Source of the DNA: Nitrospinaceae bacterium
Lineage (GTDB): Bacteria > UBA8248
DNA length: 64,000 bases
NCBI GenBank assembly: GCA_018669005.1
Contig: JABJAL010000011.1
Location: forward strand, 1-64,000
Direction: 5' to 3'
Shown: positions 43,648-51,740 of the stretch, in pieces
Position numbering within the stretch: the first letter of the stretch is position 1
Layout: every line of letters starts with the position of its first letter
The notes under the pieces: generated by a model
Databases searched by the model: none
What the model was told of the DNA's origin: nothing
The model's input: only the letters and a program-made list of their open reading frames with translations
Translations under genes and position numbers: made by a program

Positions 43648-46211
43648 ACTGTTTCCTTTTCTACTTTGACTGTTTCGGCGCCATTTGCATTGGCAGCCTG
43701 AGCGGCAAGGGCGGGGGTAGCTTCGATAGCGTAATCGCACGAATTAGTGGGGCAGACAAGTTGTGTGCCATTTTTCTTCGTGGTTTTGACCGTGAGATGG
43801 GGGTGCGAGCAGGTTGGGCATTCTTGCTCGATGGGGAAATCCCATATGACATATTTACACTTGGGAAACTGGTTGCAGCCGTAGAATTTTTTCCCCGTCC
43901 TTCGGGAATTACGCGATACGAGCTCGCCCTTGCAATCTTTAGTGGCGCAAGCGATGCCTGTTGATTCGGGCGGCTGTACCACCTGGCCCGAGGCATCAAG
44001 CTTTCTGGTTTTATGCTCCTTGGGTGATACCGAGCAGCATAGGTAGAGCCCGTAGGGGCCTCGTTTGGCCCGCATGGGCTCGCCGCAGTCCTCACAAGGA
44101 GGCGCTTTTTCCTCAATCTGGGCAATCTCTTCGTCCGTTTCGGCGTCCTCGCCCTCGGGCACCAGGCTCTCTGAGTGCTTGCAGTCAGGATAGTTAGAGC
44201 ATGAGATAAACCATCCGTTGCGGCTGAATTTTTTAACGAGAGGATTTTGGCACTCGGGGCACTCGCGCCCAATCTCCTCGGTCTGCGTTTTTAAGTTCGG
44301 AAGGGTGGTTTTTGCCTCCTGAATTTTTTTATCGAATTGCTCATAAAAAGTTTTGAGAATTGGAAGCCATGCCTGATTGCCATTCTCAATGTCGTCGAGA
44401 TCGTTTTCCACCTTGGCGGTGAATTTTACATCGATTTCTTCCGGGAAACCTTGGACAATCATTTTGTTGACTTCAAGGCCCAGCGATGTGGGCGTGAATT
44501 GGCGGTTCTTTCGCTCCAGCGTGACATATCTGCGTTTTTCCAGCGTATCAAGAATGGAGGCATAGGTGCTGGGGCGACCCACACCGTCTTCTTCAAGTTC
44601 TTTGACGAGCGCCGCCTCGGTGTAGCGCGGGCGCGGCTGGGTGAAATGCTGCTCGGGGAGCACGCCGGTGCTGGTGTTCTCCGAGGCCACGAGGGTTATT
44701 GGGTCATTATTCTCAAGTGGCGGCAGCAGCCGATCCCGGCCAGAGGAGTTGCTCGCGGCCTCGCCATCCCCGTTTTGGGATTCGGGGGTGTCGTCTTGAT
44801 AAACTTTGAGGAATCCAGGAAATTTCAAGATGGAGCCGGATGCCCGGAGAAGTAAATCATCGGCCATGATATCGACGCTCGTCTGATCGTATACGGCTGG
44901 TGTCATCTGGCTGGCCATGAAGCGCTGCCATATGAGGGTGTAGACGGCCAATTGCTCTGGCTTCAAGCGGTCTTTAATAAGGGCAGGCGTGAGGCTCGAA
45001 TCCGTGGGGCGCACGGCCTCATGCGCATCCTGGGCATTTTCCGCTGCCTTATAAACTGGGGGGCTCTCGGGAAGATATGGCGCGCCATAGTGTTGGGTGA
45101 TGTGTTTTCTCGCCATATCAATGGCCTCGGGTGCAAGCCGCCTTGAGTCGGTGCGCATGTAGGTGATTAAACCGACATTTCCGCGCTCTCGACCAAGGTT
45201 CACGCCCTCATAGAGAGACTGCGCGAGGGACATGGTTCGCTTGGCGCCGTAACGCAATTTTGTTGAGCACTCTTGCTGCAGGGTGCTGGTGATGAACGGG
45301 GTAGGGGGCCTTCTGCGGCGCTCCTTGCGCTCGACCTTCGTGATCTTTAAAGCGGCGCTCTCGATAATTTTCGTGAGTTCAAGGGCGCGGGCTTCGTTGG
45401 GAATCTCTGGCTCCTCACCATTGATGCGATGCAGTTTCGCCTCGAATCCTGGCTGGGCGCCTGTTTTTTCCATGAATGCGGCAATGGTCCAATATTCTTT
45501 TGGAACAAACGCCTGTATCTCCGCCTCGCGCTCTGATATCAGGCGGAGGGCGACCGATTGAACCCGGCCGGCACTGAGCCCGAAGGCGACCTTGTTCCAC
45601 AAAATCTCCCCTGAGAGTTTGAAGCCCACTATTCTATCTAGCTTGCGGCGGGTTTCCTGGGCATCAACCTTTTTTTGATCGATAAGACGGGGGTGGGCCA
45701 GGGATTCTCGAACGGCGCGCGGGGTTATTTCATTAAAGGAAACCCGGTACATCTCATCGCTATGGCCTCCCTCCTTGAGCAACTCCTGTATATGCCAGGC
45801 GATGGCCTCGCCCTCGCGATCCGGATCAGGGGCCAGATAAATTTCCTTGGCGACCCTGGCCGCGTTGCGCAGTTCACTGATGGCTTTTTTCTTGGTGGGT
45901 ATTTCCCCGTACTCGCCCTGAAAATCTCCGTGGACATCGATTCCCATCTTGCGCTCGCCTGTTTTCAGCAAGTCGCGCACATGGCCCTTTGAGGCGATTA
46001 TCTCAAAGTCAGAGCTCAAAAACTTCTTGATTGTTTTTACTTTCGTGGGTGACTCGACAATCAGCAGTTTTGTGGCCGCAGTTTTTTTCGTGGATTTCGC
46101 GGTGCCCACTTTCTTGGCGGCGGCTTTTCTTCTGGCTCCTTTTTTGATGACATTCTTGGGAGCCGTGCTCTTTTTCTTGGCCGTTTTCTTTTTAGTTGTT
46201 TTCTTTACCAT
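43644..46211 (-). CDS. topA: DNA topoisomerase I with basic N-terminal extension
   Basis: TopA relaxes negative supercoils. The 855 residues start with about 47 residues rich in Lys, Ala and Thr (VKKTTKKKTAKKKSTAPKN), resembling histone H1 tails. The Toprim domain opens at about 48 (KLLIVESPTKVKTIKKFL) and has APDPDREGEAIAWH. The active-site Tyr is near residue 350 in GLITYMRTDSRRL. Four cysteine-type zinc modules follow (CPECQNPLVKK, CEDCGEPMRAK, CATKDCKGELV, CPTCSHPHLTV). The last is DNA-binding. The start lies 20 nt before the smg stop. Confidence 0.95.
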   Translation of the reverse strand: MVKKTTKKKTAKKKSTAPKNVIKKGARRKAAAKKVGTAKSTKKTAATKLLIVESPTKVKTIKKFLSSDFEIIASKGHVRDLLKTGERKMGIDVHGDFQGEYGEIPTKKKAISELRNAARVAKEIYLAPDPDREGEAIAWHIQELLKEGGHSDEMYRVSFNEITPRAVRESLAHPRLIDQKKVDAQETRRKLDRIVGFKLSGEILWNKVAFGLSAGRVQSVALRLISEREAEIQAFVPKEYWTIAAFMEKTGAQPGFEAKLHRINGEEPEIPNEARALELTKIIESAALKITKVERKERRRRPPTPFITSTLQQECSTKLRYGAKRTMSLAQSLYEGVNLGRERGNVGLITYMRTDSRRLAPEAIDMARKHITQHYGAPYLPESPPVYKAAENAQDAHEAVRPTDSSLTPALIKDRLKPEQLAVYTLIWQRFMASQMTPAVYDQTSVDIMADDLLLRASGSILKFPGFLKVYQDDTPESQNGDGEAASNSSGRDRLLPPLENNDPITLVASENTSTGVLPEQHFTQPRPRYTEAALVKELEEDGVGRPSTYASILDTLEKRRYVTLERKNRQFTPTSLGLEVNKMIVQGFPEEIDVKFTAKVENDLDDIENGNQAWLPILKTFYEQFDKKIQEAKTTLPNLKTQTEEIGRECPECQNPLVKKFSRNGWFISCSNYPDCKHSESLVPEGEDAETDEEIAQIEEKAPPCEDCGEPMRAKRGPYGLYLCCSVSPKEHKTRKLDASGQVVQPPESTGIACATKDCKGELVSRNSRRTGKKFYGCNQFPKCKYVIWDFPIEQECPTCSHPHLTVKTTKKNGTQLVCPTNSCDYAIEATPALAAQAANANGAETVKVEKETV

Positions 46212-46683
46212 TTTTCTCTGTCGTTTTAGGGGGAATCTCGATTCCCAGGATTTTCATTATATTTTCACTTAACGCATCTTTGCGTTCTTTTAGAAGCAAC
46301 AGCAGGGCTACCGTTTTTACTTCTTCAAGTCCGATTTCGCCGGAAGCCAAATCGATGCATCGCTGAATTATCTCCTCGCGCTGTATTTCATCCACTGCGC
46401 CATCATAGTAAAGCTTATGAATCAGGCCGTGAGCGGCTGGCGAGAAGGCTAGCCGCTCCTCTGGGTGCAGAATTCTGATGACCTTCCCGCGCCCAGATTC
46501 ATATATGCCCTCATTATATTCTTCCCGTGCGCCAGGAAGGTGATGCACCCAGGAGATTGCCTCAAAAATTTCGTCCGCCTGGAACCCTTTATTTTCAAGC
46601 ATCAGGGTCAATTCGCGCTCGTCAACCAAAACATTACTGCCTCGAAGAGACGCCTCCACGAGAATTCGCATCATGTCGTACAT
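46192..46683 (-). CDS. smg: Smg/DUF494 family protein
   Basis: Smg is a small protein of unknown function found beside dprA in many bacteria. I use ATG 46683, preceded by GCGGGAAAG, giving MYDMMRILVEASLRGSNVLV, which resembles the E. coli Smg N-terminus; a GTG at 46704 is the longest option. The roughly 163 residues include VDERELTLMLENKGFQADE and LIHKLYYDGAVDEIQREEII. The C-terminus is Lys/Asn-rich and overlaps the topA start. The location between dprA and topA equals that in E. coli. Confidence 0.85.
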   Translation of the reverse strand: MYDMMRILVEASLRGSNVLVDERELTLMLENKGFQADEIFEAISWVHHLPGAREEYNEGIYESGRGKVIRILHPEERLAFSPAAHGLIHKLYYDGAVDEIQREEIIQRCIDLASGEIGLEEVKTVALLLLLKERKDALSENIMKILGIEIPPKTTEKNGKENN

Positions 46684-46767
46684 TCTTTCCCGCAAAATTT
46701 CCACCCCGGTTTTACAACTTTTTTCAGTTGTGTTGAATAAACTTTATTTTGCATCAATAACAATGCG

Positions 46768-47946
46768 CTAACTTCTCTCGTATAAACCACCCTTTGTTTG
46801 GCGTAATAAACCTTGAAGCTCTAAGTTTAACAAAATATTCGATACCGCTTCGGGCCGAAGTTTCGTTGATTTTGTTAGGCCTTCAGTGGTGTTGGGCGCG
46901 TTTTCGAGTTGCTCGAAGATGATTGTTTCCTCGGCAGATAAATTGGTGGTATCGGCTGCCGAGGGCCGCACCTCTGAGTCTTTGATGGATTTTTCGGAAA
47001 TTTCCCGAACAGGAGGAGAATCCAGCGACTCAAAGACATAGGCGGGCAAGGCGTTGATGATGTCATCCGCCGTTTCCACCAGATGAGCGCCTTCTTTAAG
47101 TATGCGGTGGCATCCCGAACTGCGCCCCGAATCGACGGGACCCGGCACCGCCATTAGCTCGCGGCCCTGCTCCATCGCAAGGCGCGCCGTTAATAAAGCG
47201 CCGCTGCGTTGCGCTGCCTCGACGACGACGGTCGCAAGGGAGAGGCCGCTGATCAGACGGTTACGGCGAGGGAAATTCTCTGGCCGGGGTGCGGCGTCTC
47301 TGGTTAACTCCGTGATGACGGCGCCGCTTTTGGCGATATCGCGCCTTAAATCGGTATGCCCGGCTGGATAGTTGATGTTCAGGCCACATCCCAGAATGGC
47401 GATGGTTCGCCCCCCCACCTCAAGGGCGGCCTCGTGCGCCTCTTTGTCGATGCCGCGAGCAAGGCCGCTGACTACTGTAATACCTCGCTCGGCAAGGGCG
47501 CCGGACAATTCTCTGGCCATACGTTTTCCATATGGGGAGGGTGTTCGCATTCCAACAATCGCAACGGCCAGCGTATCTCGCGGCTCGATTCGCCCTTTTA
47601 CGAATAGTGCGCCGGGGGGGGCGTAAATATTTTGAAGAGAATCGGGATATTCAACGTCGTTTCGGCAGAAAATTGAAACTTCATCTTTTTGAGCCTGGCT
47701 TCGTAATTTTCGCGCTTGATCAGACGGAGATTCGCGTTTCAGATATTCCAGGGCTTTTTTGCCAGCCAGACGGGCCAGTTCCTCATCAGGGGCTCGAAGC
47801 GCCTCAACCGGGTCTTGAAATATCTCGATTATTCGGTGGAGGCGCTCGGGGGTCATGCCCGGCAAAGTCTGGAGAACAAGCCAGGCATCAGTCACCTCGG
47901 GAATGCCCCGGCCCCAATCATGGATTTTGTCGGTCATAACTTGCAT
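46768..47946 (-). CDS. dprA: DNA-processing protein DprA
   Basis: DprA loads RecA on incoming single-stranded DNA in natural transformation. I place the start at ATG 47946 (AAAAGGG 9 nt upstream); an ATG at 47979 is also in frame. The product is about 392 residues: an N-terminal helix-hairpin-helix-like part (LPGMTPERLHRIIEIF), the Rossmann core (AIVGMRTPSPYGKRMARELS, VVSGLARGIDKEAHEAAL, FPRRNRLISGLSLATVVVEA) and a C-terminal winged helix (LSAEETIIFEQLENAPNTTE). All are family-typical. The gene heads the cluster that runs to hslU. Confidence 0.94.
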   Translation of the reverse strand: MQVMTDKIHDWGRGIPEVTDAWLVLQTLPGMTPERLHRIIEIFQDPVEALRAPDEELARLAGKKALEYLKRESPSDQARKLRSQAQKDEVSIFCRNDVEYPDSLQNIYAPPGALFVKGRIEPRDTLAVAIVGMRTPSPYGKRMARELSGALAERGITVVSGLARGIDKEAHEAALEVGGRTIAILGCGLNINYPAGHTDLRRDIAKSGAVITELTRDAAPRPENFPRRNRLISGLSLATVVVEAAQRSGALLTARLAMEQGRELMAVPGPVDSGRSSGCHRILKEGAHLVETADDIINALPAYVFESLDSPPVREISEKSIKDSEVRPSAADTTNLSAEETIIFEQLENAPNTTEGLTKSTKLRPEAVSNILLNLELQGLLRQTKGGLYERS

Positions 47947-48199
47947 GTCGATCGGCCCTTTTAAAAGGTAAATAGGCATCCCGAAGCACGGGATACCTGC
48001 TATCTGATAACACGGCGGATGTGTTGTATGTCAAGGAGAAAAATTCTTAAGGGGAGTGAAGTGCAATGAATTGGGGCAAAAAAACCCTTGAAATTGCTTT
48101 ATTTACATGATTTAAAGCCCGGCAAACCATTTAACTCACAAAATGAACCGGAACAACACGAGATTTGATAACTCTGGGCCGATCACTATAAAAGCAACC

Positions 48200-48221
48200 A
48201 AAAGCGGGGAAACAACCCCCG
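48200..48221 (-). terminator. Terminator after the methyltransferase gene
   Basis: On the minus strand CGGGG, a 7-nt loop and CCCCG are followed by C and TTTT. It lies right after the methyltransferase stop. The rest of the 250-nt gap toward dprA is AT-rich and shows no gene; a small plus-strand frame there has no recognisable features. Confidence 0.5.
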
Positions 48222-48224
48222 TGT

Positions 48225-48893
48225 TTAAGCGCTTGCTAACTTTCTTGCTACATATAAATGGACACTACCAAAACCGCCAATTTCTTCTTCCGTATATTCA
48301 AAAGGAAACTCTTGAAGTATTTTCGGAATATCTCTTATGGTGTCTCCTGCGGACTCCATCAATTTTGTCAGCCAATAGCCAAATACGTTTCTATCTGAGG
48401 GATAATCAAAATCAACAATGATTAATTTTCCCCCGTCTTTCATCACCCGATAAAATTCTGACATGGCCTGTTTTCCATTTGGATATCCCGTAAATGCCAT
48501 TGTGTTAACGATAGTGTCAAAATAATTCTCCGGAAAAGGAAGTTTTTCGGCATTGGCCTGCTGCAGCGTTGCTTTTATGCCTTTTCGGGATAAGTTTTTT
48601 TGGGCGACTTCGACCATGTTAGCGTTGAAGTCGATACCATATGTTTCGTAATTTTTGGCATAGTGCATTAGCAAATATCCAGTTCCAAACGAGGCTTCCA
48701 AAACACGCTTGCCTTCAATGTACGGGATAACTGTCTTAATCCAGGTTTTCCAAACAGGAAGCAGTTTTACAGCGACATCATATGTTCTTGCGTATTTTGA
48801 ATACGCCTTATCGATCTTTTTTGTATATTCAATCGAATTTTCAGGTTCTTTTGAATAGACAATCTTTTCTACAGGAACTTTTAAAGCTGACAT
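48225..48893 (-). CDS. Class I SAM-dependent methyltransferase
   Basis: The 222 residues carry the Rossmann methyltransferase pattern: motif I VLEASFGTGYLLMHYA, acidic residue in YGIDFNANMVEVAQKN, motif II/III region QANAEKLPFPENYFDTIVNT and GGKLIIVDFDYPSDRNVFG. This groups it with UbiE/PmtA-like methyltransferases; the substrate (lipid, quinone or small molecule) is unknown. No signal peptide is seen. The gene is isolated, with its own terminator and wide AT-rich flanks, and uses more A/T-rich codons and lysine than its neighbours. That suggests recent horizontal acquisition. Function beyond methyl transfer is not claimed. Confidence 0.85.
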   Translation of the reverse strand: MSALKVPVEKIVYSKEPENSIEYTKKIDKAYSKYARTYDVAVKLLPVWKTWIKTVIPYIEGKRVLEASFGTGYLLMHYAKNYETYGIDFNANMVEVAQKNLSRKGIKATLQQANAEKLPFPENYFDTIVNTMAFTGYPNGKQAMSEFYRVMKDGGKLIIVDFDYPSDRNVFGYWLTKLMESAGDTIRDIPKILQEFPFEYTEEEIGGFGSVHLYVARKLASA

Positions 48894-49287
48894 AAATTTA
48901 CTCAGAATTATGCGGCATTGCTCTCCATTTAACCGGCATTTTCCATATGCTTTCTTGAATAAAGATAATGTATTCTCAAATGGTCATTCCAGGCCACGAT
49001 TCTTTTCTGAGTGACCTCCTCTGATCTGAAATACCCCCTCTATCCCTGGACAACAGCTAACCATCGCCTCATCTTCAAGCATTTTGACGGTCCCCGAAAC
49101 TCCAGCTTCAGTTGGCGAATAAAATTGAGCCGAAGAGGCTTTTATATTAGCTCCACCCACCGGGGGTTCTTCGCCTAGGGGTGGGAGGAAAGGTAAGCCA
49201 TTGAATTTTAAGCTGATAGGAAACTAGGTATTGGATGAATCGCGGGTCTAGACGGGAAATGCGAATTAAAATATGGATGAAGTTATT
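48894..49287. other. Intergenic stretch, no firm gene
   Basis: The 394 nt between cpoB and the methyltransferase hold no recognised gene. On the minus strand a frame is open for 79 codons (49223-48984) without an ATG near its start; the first possible start is GTG 49160 (58 codons), without a ribosome-binding site. Its translation includes FYSPTEAGVSGTVKMLEDE and is not recognised. An imperfect inverted repeat (TCCACCCAC with GTGGGAGGA, 49152-49189) lies within it. It may be a gene remnant or chance. Confidence 0.4.
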
Positions 49288-50109
49288 TTACCGCTGGGTG
49301 CTGATTCCTGCTTGATGTAGCGTTCTGAGCCGTTTTTTTGCCTTTTCCGTAAGCCTGTCTTTGGGAAACTCCTCGATGAGTTTTTCGAATTCAAGAGCCG
49401 CCAGACGCGGATTTTTTATTCGAAGGTAGGTGAGAGCTCTTTTGTAGTAGGCGTCGGGGCCCTTTCGGCTATTCGGGTAGCGGGTCAGGACTTTTTTGAA
49501 TTCCTCGAGTGCGGCCGGATATTCTCTTAGATCGTAATAACTCTCGCCCAACCAGTACTGTGCGTTGGCGGCAAGCTTGTTCTTGGGGAATTGTCTTAAA
49601 AAACTCCTGAAATAAAGTATTGCCTCCTCGCTTTTTCTTGCGCGAATCGACCTGTAGGCAATGTTGTAGGATTCTTGGGCCGTTAGGATGGCTTTTGTCG
49701 TAATAAAACGACGCGCCTTTGCCGTGGATTTTTTCTTCTCTCTCCGGGGCTGTGGCGTTTTCTTATTTGGGGTTCGCGGGCGAGAGGCTTTCTGGATGCG
49801 AGGCGCACTGGGCGTTTTTTCAATTGCTCCGCTGGTTCTTTGTAAACGCTCAATACGCTCCTCAAGTCCGTTTTGTTGTTTTGCGAGTTTACGAACCAGT
49901 TGACCAAGCGTCCCAATTTTTTTCTCGAAATCGGAAAGGCGAACTTCAAGACGGGCGCCTTGCTCCTGCGCGGACACTACCTGGCGGCTTAGCAAGGTTT
50001 CAGGTTGCTGCTCTGCGGGTGCCGGGGTCGTGGCGGATTCTTCATCCGGGACGGAGGCACAGGCGCTCAGGGCGAGGAGAAGTATCGCTAGAGCGAATTT
50101 GTTACGCAT
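49288..50109 (-). CDS. CpoB/YbgF-type TPR lipoprotein
   Basis: The product is about 273 residues from ATG 50109 (the open frame extends 15 codons further). It starts with a lipoprotein signal peptide (ALAILLLALSACAS; Cys after LSA). A coiled-coil follows at about 45-95 (LEVRLSDFEKKIGTLGQLVR, KLAKQQNGLEERIERLQ), then a basic linker and three TPR units (SYNIAYRSIRARKSEEAILY, LGESYYDLREYPAALEEFKK, KRALTYLRIKNPRLAALEFE). That layout matches YbgF/CpoB, which coordinates peptidoglycan synthesis with outer-membrane constriction in the Tol-Pal system. E. coli CpoB is not a lipoprotein, so this variant is membrane-anchored. No tol or pal gene is present here. Confidence 0.82.
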   Translation of the reverse strand: MRNKFALAILLLALSACASVPDEESATTPAPAEQQPETLLSRQVVSAQEQGARLEVRLSDFEKKIGTLGQLVRKLAKQQNGLEERIERLQRTSGAIEKTPSAPRIQKASRPRTPNKKTPQPRREKKKSTAKARRFITTKAILTAQESYNIAYRSIRARKSEEAILYFRSFLRQFPKNKLAANAQYWLGESYYDLREYPAALEEFKKVLTRYPNSRKGPDAYYKRALTYLRIKNPRLAALEFEKLIEEFPKDRLTEKAKKRLRTLHQAGISTQR

Positions 50110-50159
50110 GCTCAAGAGCCCTCTGGGCAAGTCAATCAATAGAACATAATACACAAAAA

Positions 50160-51740
50160 TCAGATGGCGATAACCTCGAAGCCTTCAATATGCAACTCCG
50201 GGTCTGCCTTGATGACCAACTGAATATTGAGGTAGCCCTCTATTTCCTCGACATGGGGCCGCTCCTCCTCGAGGAGTCGGTCGGCGACATCCGGATGAAC
50301 GTTGACCATGAGTTTCCGGCTTTCCTGGTTCTGAGCGCGCACCCGCCGCACTTCGCGAAGCGCCTCATAGCTCACAGTTGTCGTGCTTTTCACCCGGCCG
50401 CGTCCTTCACAATAGGGGCAGTGGTCGGTGAGTACATGCTCCAGGCTCTCCCTGACGCGCTTTCGGGTCATCTCCACCAGGCCAAGTTCGCTGATTTTTG
50501 AGATCTTCGTGCGCGAGCGATCCTTGTTTAGTTCTTCCTTGAAGGCATTGATGATCTTATCCCGGTTCTCCTCGCGCTCCATGTCGATATAATCGACAAT
50601 GACTATCCCGCCCAAATCCCTGAGTCTTAGCTGGGCAACGATTTCGCGGACAGCCTCGAAATTGGTCTGCGTGATCGTCTCCTCGGGGCTGCGCTTGCCA
50701 ACGAAACGGCCCGTGTTGACGTCGATGGTGGTCAGCGCCTCGGTCTGATCGATGACGATGTATCCCCCGCTTTTCAGCCAGACGCGCCTACCCAGGGCTC
50801 GTTCGATCTCAAGTTCCACACCGTAATAGTCGAAGACAGGCTCCTCGCCCTTGTAGTGGTGAAGCTTGGGCACCAGATGCGGATAGTAGGCGCTCAGAAA
50901 ATCACGGCACCGTGTGTATTCTTTCTCCGAGTCGATCACCATGCGCTCTATCGAGGAGCCGAAGACATCGCGCACCATGCGTTGAATGAGGCTGAGATTG
51001 GCGTGAATGAGAGAAGGCGCCGAGGCGTTATTGCTTTTCTCGAAGATGTCATCCCATAGCGCGTGGAGGAACATCATGTTGGCCTCGATGTCTTCGATGT
51101 TCATGCTCTCGCTGGCTGTTCTGACGATGTAGCCGGCGCCGGGCTGGCGGAACTGCTGGACAAGATTTCGAAGCCGTTTCCGCTCGGTTTCATCATCGAT
51201 GCGGCGGCTAATGCCTATTTGGCTGATTGTGGGCATGTAGACAACGTATCTGCCCGGAAGGGTGATGTAGCTGGTCAGGCGCGAGCCTTTGGTGCCCAGG
51301 GGCTCCTTGCTGACTTGGACAAGCACCTCTTGGCCGTCTTTGAGAAGCTCCTCTATGCTTTTGTCGTTTTCGCTGCGGCCGTGGCGTCGGCCCCATCCGT
51401 TCGGGCGGTCAAAGCCGTTTCGATCATCATCGTCCGAGGGCTGATCAAAGTCGATGTCCTCGTCTTCCTCGACATGCTCGGCGGCATGTTTGCGGTAGCT
51501 TTCAATCGACTCAATCGTGTCCACGTCGTTGACATGGAGAAAGCCCGCTTTTTCCAGACCGATATCGACAAAGGCCGCCTGCATTCCGGGGAGAACTTTC
51601 GTCACCCGCCCTTTGTAGACGTTGCCGACGATTCCCTGCTCGCTTTTGCGCTCGGTGAAAAGCTCCGCCGCCACGCCGTTTTCTAGAAGCGCAACTCGGG
51701 TTTCAAATGGTTCTGCATTTACTATGATTTCAGATGACAT
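50160..51740 (-). CDS. rng: Ribonuclease G/E family
   Basis: RNase G cleaves single-stranded RNA, including the 5' end of 16S precursor rRNA. The 526 residues have an S1 domain (IVGNVYKGRVTKVLPGMQAA and GLEKAGFLHVNDV) interrupted by a charged loop (HVEEDEDIDFDQPSDDDDR) and followed by the RNase-H-like and DNase-I-like catalytic core. Acidic catalytic residues lie in YIVIDQTEALTTIDVNTGRF and IVIVDYIDMERE. A zinc-link type CPYCEGRGRV follows, with a KH-like C-terminus. The protein lacks the long degradosome scaffold of RNase E. The gene start overlaps the radical SAM stop by 11 nt. Confidence 0.95.
   Translation of the reverse strand: MSSEIIVNAEPFETRVALLENGVAAELFTERKSEQGIVGNVYKGRVTKVLPGMQAAFVDIGLEKAGFLHVNDVDTIESIESYRKHAAEHVEEDEDIDFDQPSDDDDRNGFDRPNGWGRRHGRSENDKSIEELLKDGQEVLVQVSKEPLGTKGSRLTSYITLPGRYVVYMPTISQIGISRRIDDETERKRLRNLVQQFRQPGAGYIVRTASESMNIEDIEANMMFLHALWDDIFEKSNNASAPSLIHANLSLIQRMVRDVFGSSIERMVIDSEKEYTRCRDFLSAYYPHLVPKLHHYKGEEPVFDYYGVELEIERALGRRVWLKSGGYIVIDQTEALTTIDVNTGRFVGKRSPEETITQTNFEAVREIVAQLRLRDLGGIVIVDYIDMEREENRDKIINAFKEELNKDRSRTKISKISELGLVEMTRKRVRESLEHVLTDHCPYCEGRGRVKSTTTVSYEALREVRRVRAQNQESRKLMVNVHPDVADRLLEEERPHVEEIEGYLNIQLVIKADPELHIEGFEVIAI

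Noticed and set aside
48143-48421. Small plus-strand frame at the methyltransferase 3' end
   Set aside because: It overlaps the methyltransferase antisense and has no recognisable sequence.
51063-51686. 207-codon plus-strand open frame within rng
   Set aside because: It is a shadow of the RNase G coding frame without features of its own.
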